Source of the DNA: JAWLHJ01 sp039587535
GTDB taxonomy: Bacteria; Gemmatimonadota; Gemmatimonadetes; Longimicrobiales; Gaopeijiaceae
DNA length: 64,000 bases
Direction of reading: 5' to 3'
Assembly (NCBI GenBank): GCA_039587535.1
Contig: JBDHIF010000004.1
Span: 1-64,000 of the forward strand
Positions 62,730 through 64,000 of the stretch are shown here, one piece after another; within the stretch, counting starts at the first letter, position 1, and every line of letters starts with the position of its first letter. The position numbers and the translations under genes are program-made. The notes under the pieces are model-generated. The model saw only the letters and a list, made by a program, of their open reading frames with translations, did not search any database and was not told the DNA's origin.

Positions 62730-64000
62730 ATGGAAACCACCTTCGCACAGCATCCCTGGCTCGGACTGACCGGGGCCCTGATCGCCCTCGTCGTCGTCGC
62801 ATGGGCCGCGAACGAGATCACTCGCCGCATCTTCATCCGTGTGATCCAGCGGGTCACACGGCAGACCCGCACGACCTGGGACGACCGGCTGTTCCAGCGC
62901 CGTGTCTTCGCGCGCCTGGCGAATCTGGCCCCGGCCCTGGTGGTGTTTTCCGGGATCGGGCTCGCTCTGGGCATCACCCCGGAAGCGGCGGCAGCTGGAA
63001 CCGACCCGCCCGCGCTCGGAATCGCCTACCTCGTGATCCGGCGAGTGGCGGCCGCCTACATGGCGCTGACGGTGGCCCTCGCCTTCAGCGCCTTCCTCAC
63101 CGCGGTGGACGACATCTACAAGGAGACGTACGCCGAGGCGAACAACCGCCCCATCAAGGGCTACCTACAGGTCCTGGCGATCTTCGTCTACGTCGCCGTC
63201 GGAATCCTGGTCGTGTCGATCCTGGCAGACCGGTCTCCGGTGATCTTCCTCTCGGGACTGGGCGCGCTCACGGCGGTGCTCATGCTGGTCTTCCGCGACA
63301 CGATCCTCTCGCTCGTGGCCAGCGTACAGATCATGTCCAACGACATGATCCGCATCGGGGACTGGGTGGAGATGCCCCAGGCTCACGCCGACGGCGACGT
63401 CGTCGATATCGCGCTCCATACGGTCAGGATCCAGAACTGGGACAAGACCTTCACGACGATCCCGACGCACAAGTTCATCTCGGAGTCGTTCCGGAACTGG
63501 CGGGGGATGCAGGAGAGTGGGGGCCGCAGGATCAAGCGGCCGCTTCACGTGGACGTGTCCACGATTCGCTTCCTCACCGACCAGGAGATCGAGCACCTGG
63601 GGCGCTACGAGTTCCTGGCGAGCTACATGGAGGAGAAGCGAAAAGAGCTCTCGGAAGCCAACGCTCGTCGGCCGGCCGACGAGCGATTGATCCCCGAGCG
63701 CAGGCGTCTGACCAACATCGGCACGTTTCGCGCCTATGTCCTCCACTATCTCGGGAACCATCCACACATCCACCGTGAGATGACGCTCCTGGTCCGGCAG
63801 CTCCAGCCCGGCCCGGAAGGGCTGCCATTGGAGATCTACTGCTTCACGAGCGACACGGCCTGGGCCAACTACGAGGGGATCCAGGCCGACATCTTCGACC
63901 ACCTCTTCGCCGTCATGCCGGAGTTCGGCTTGCGGGCCTTTCAGAAGCCGGCGGGGAGTGATCTGGCGCGGGCGGTGGCGGCCGCCGGTCCGGACGGTCC
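62730..64000 (+). CDS. Mechanosensitive channel, MscS/YbdG family, 3' end missing
   Basis: At least 423 residues from ATG 62730 (ATG 62721 also in frame), open to the right edge. Three to five N-terminal membrane segments, a TM3/beta-domain region (LSGLGALTAVLMLVFRDTIL, ASVQIMSNDMIRIGDWVEMP) and a cytoplasmic part. The insert-rich C-terminal domain (RPADERLIPERRRLTNIGTF) is like YbdG rather than small MscS. It opens under membrane tension to release solutes. The promoter was not recognised. Confidence 0.88.
   Translation, partial: METTFAQHPWLGLTGALIALVVVAWAANEITRRIFIRVIQRVTRQTRTTWDDRLFQRRVFARLANLAPALVVFSGIGLALGITPEAAAAGTDPPALGIAYLVIRRVAAAYMALTVALAFSAFLTAVDDIYKETYAEANNRPIKGYLQVLAIFVYVAVGILVVSILADRSPVIFLSGLGALTAVLMLVFRDTILSLVASVQIMSNDMIRIGDWVEMPQAHADGDVVDIALHTVRIQNWDKTFTTIPTHKFISESFRNWRGMQESGGRRIKRPLHVDVSTIRFLTDQEIEHLGRYEFLASYMEEKRKELSEANARRPADERLIPERRRLTNIGTFRAYVLHYLGNHPHIHREMTLLVRQLQPGPEGLPLEIYCFTSDTAWANYEGIQADIFDHLFAVMPEFGLRAFQKPAGSDLARAVAAAGPDG

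Noticed and set aside
62441..63778. 445-codon plus-strand frame
   Set aside because: It overlaps the MscS/YbdG-type gene in another frame and has an Arg/Pro-rich shadow composition.

Overview
The window is about 64 kb of GC-rich bacterial chromosome. Genes are tightly packed with mixed strands, many GTG/TTG starts and several 4-base stop/start overlaps. The exported-protein repertoire (DUF5916 outer-membrane protein, choice-of-anchor B/LVIVD protein, NHL propeller lipoprotein, S9 and M3 peptidases, amidohydrolase and amidase lipoproteins, a degraded piece that looks like an ADOP/MacB permease) resembles Gemmatimonadota or a close relative. That placement is inference; no rRNA or other marker is present to prove it.

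Layout. 0-3.8 kb: edge of an unknown gene, a threonine synthase gene that is frameshifted and has lost its PLP-phosphate loop, homoserine kinase thrB, and a MATE/ANKH-like transporter. 3.8-7.0 kb: an array of 17 tRNA genes, all on the minus strand. Its distal part carries 161-, 168- and 171-bp repeats, each containing the last ~15 bases of the neighbouring tRNA gene, the same architecture as the rtT repeats of E. coli tyrT. 7-15.9 kb: DUF4010 membrane protein, pterin dehydratase, MFS exporter, a lone tRNA-Pro followed by the wreck of a PEP carboxylase gene, a methyltransferase-like protein, bactofilin, a Uup-type ABC-F protein, a saccharopine-dehydrogenase-like oxidoreductase and a Lon N-domain protein. 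15.9-23.7 kb: creatininase-like protein, amidohydrolase lipoprotein, a zinc-ribbon membrane protein, M3 oligopeptidase, DinB protein and a secreted protein built of three near-identical repeats. 23.7-28.5 kb: a complete molybdate operon (modABC) with an HTH plus periplasmic-binding-domain regulator, divergent from an sbtA-sbtB bicarbonate transporter/PII-like pair. 28.6-38.2 kb: secreted and surface proteins and a cystine symporter. 38.2-45.1 kb: S9 peptidase, gamma-glutamyltransferase, PEBP protein and gene debris. 45.1-50.6 kb: an operon acsA-pdhA-pdhB-pdhC-ACP. 50.6-64 kb: an AlkZ-like glycosylase with a PolX-like HhH protein, methyltransferase, TfoX-N protein, amidase, sixA-CHAD pair, ferritin, DUF3500 and DUF6174 proteins, egtB, an acidic lipoprotein and an MscS/YbdG-type channel cut by the right edge.

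The most interesting regulatory object is upstream of the cystine symporter at 34.1-35.5 kb. On the same strand a good promoter is followed by a 31-codon leader ORF with six consecutive Cys codons. A strong intrinsic terminator comes next, then the transporter gene. This is the classic layout of ribosome-mediated transcription attenuation, with cysteine supply as the inferred signal.

Coupled groups: acetate and pyruvate are both routed to acetyl-CoA by the acsA-pdhABC operon, which also carries an acyl carrier protein but no E3. Molybdate uptake genes sit beside their likely regulator. SbtA is paired with its PII-like partner. Thiol handling recurs (cystine symporter, gamma-glutamyltransferase, EgtB), but these genes are not in one operon.
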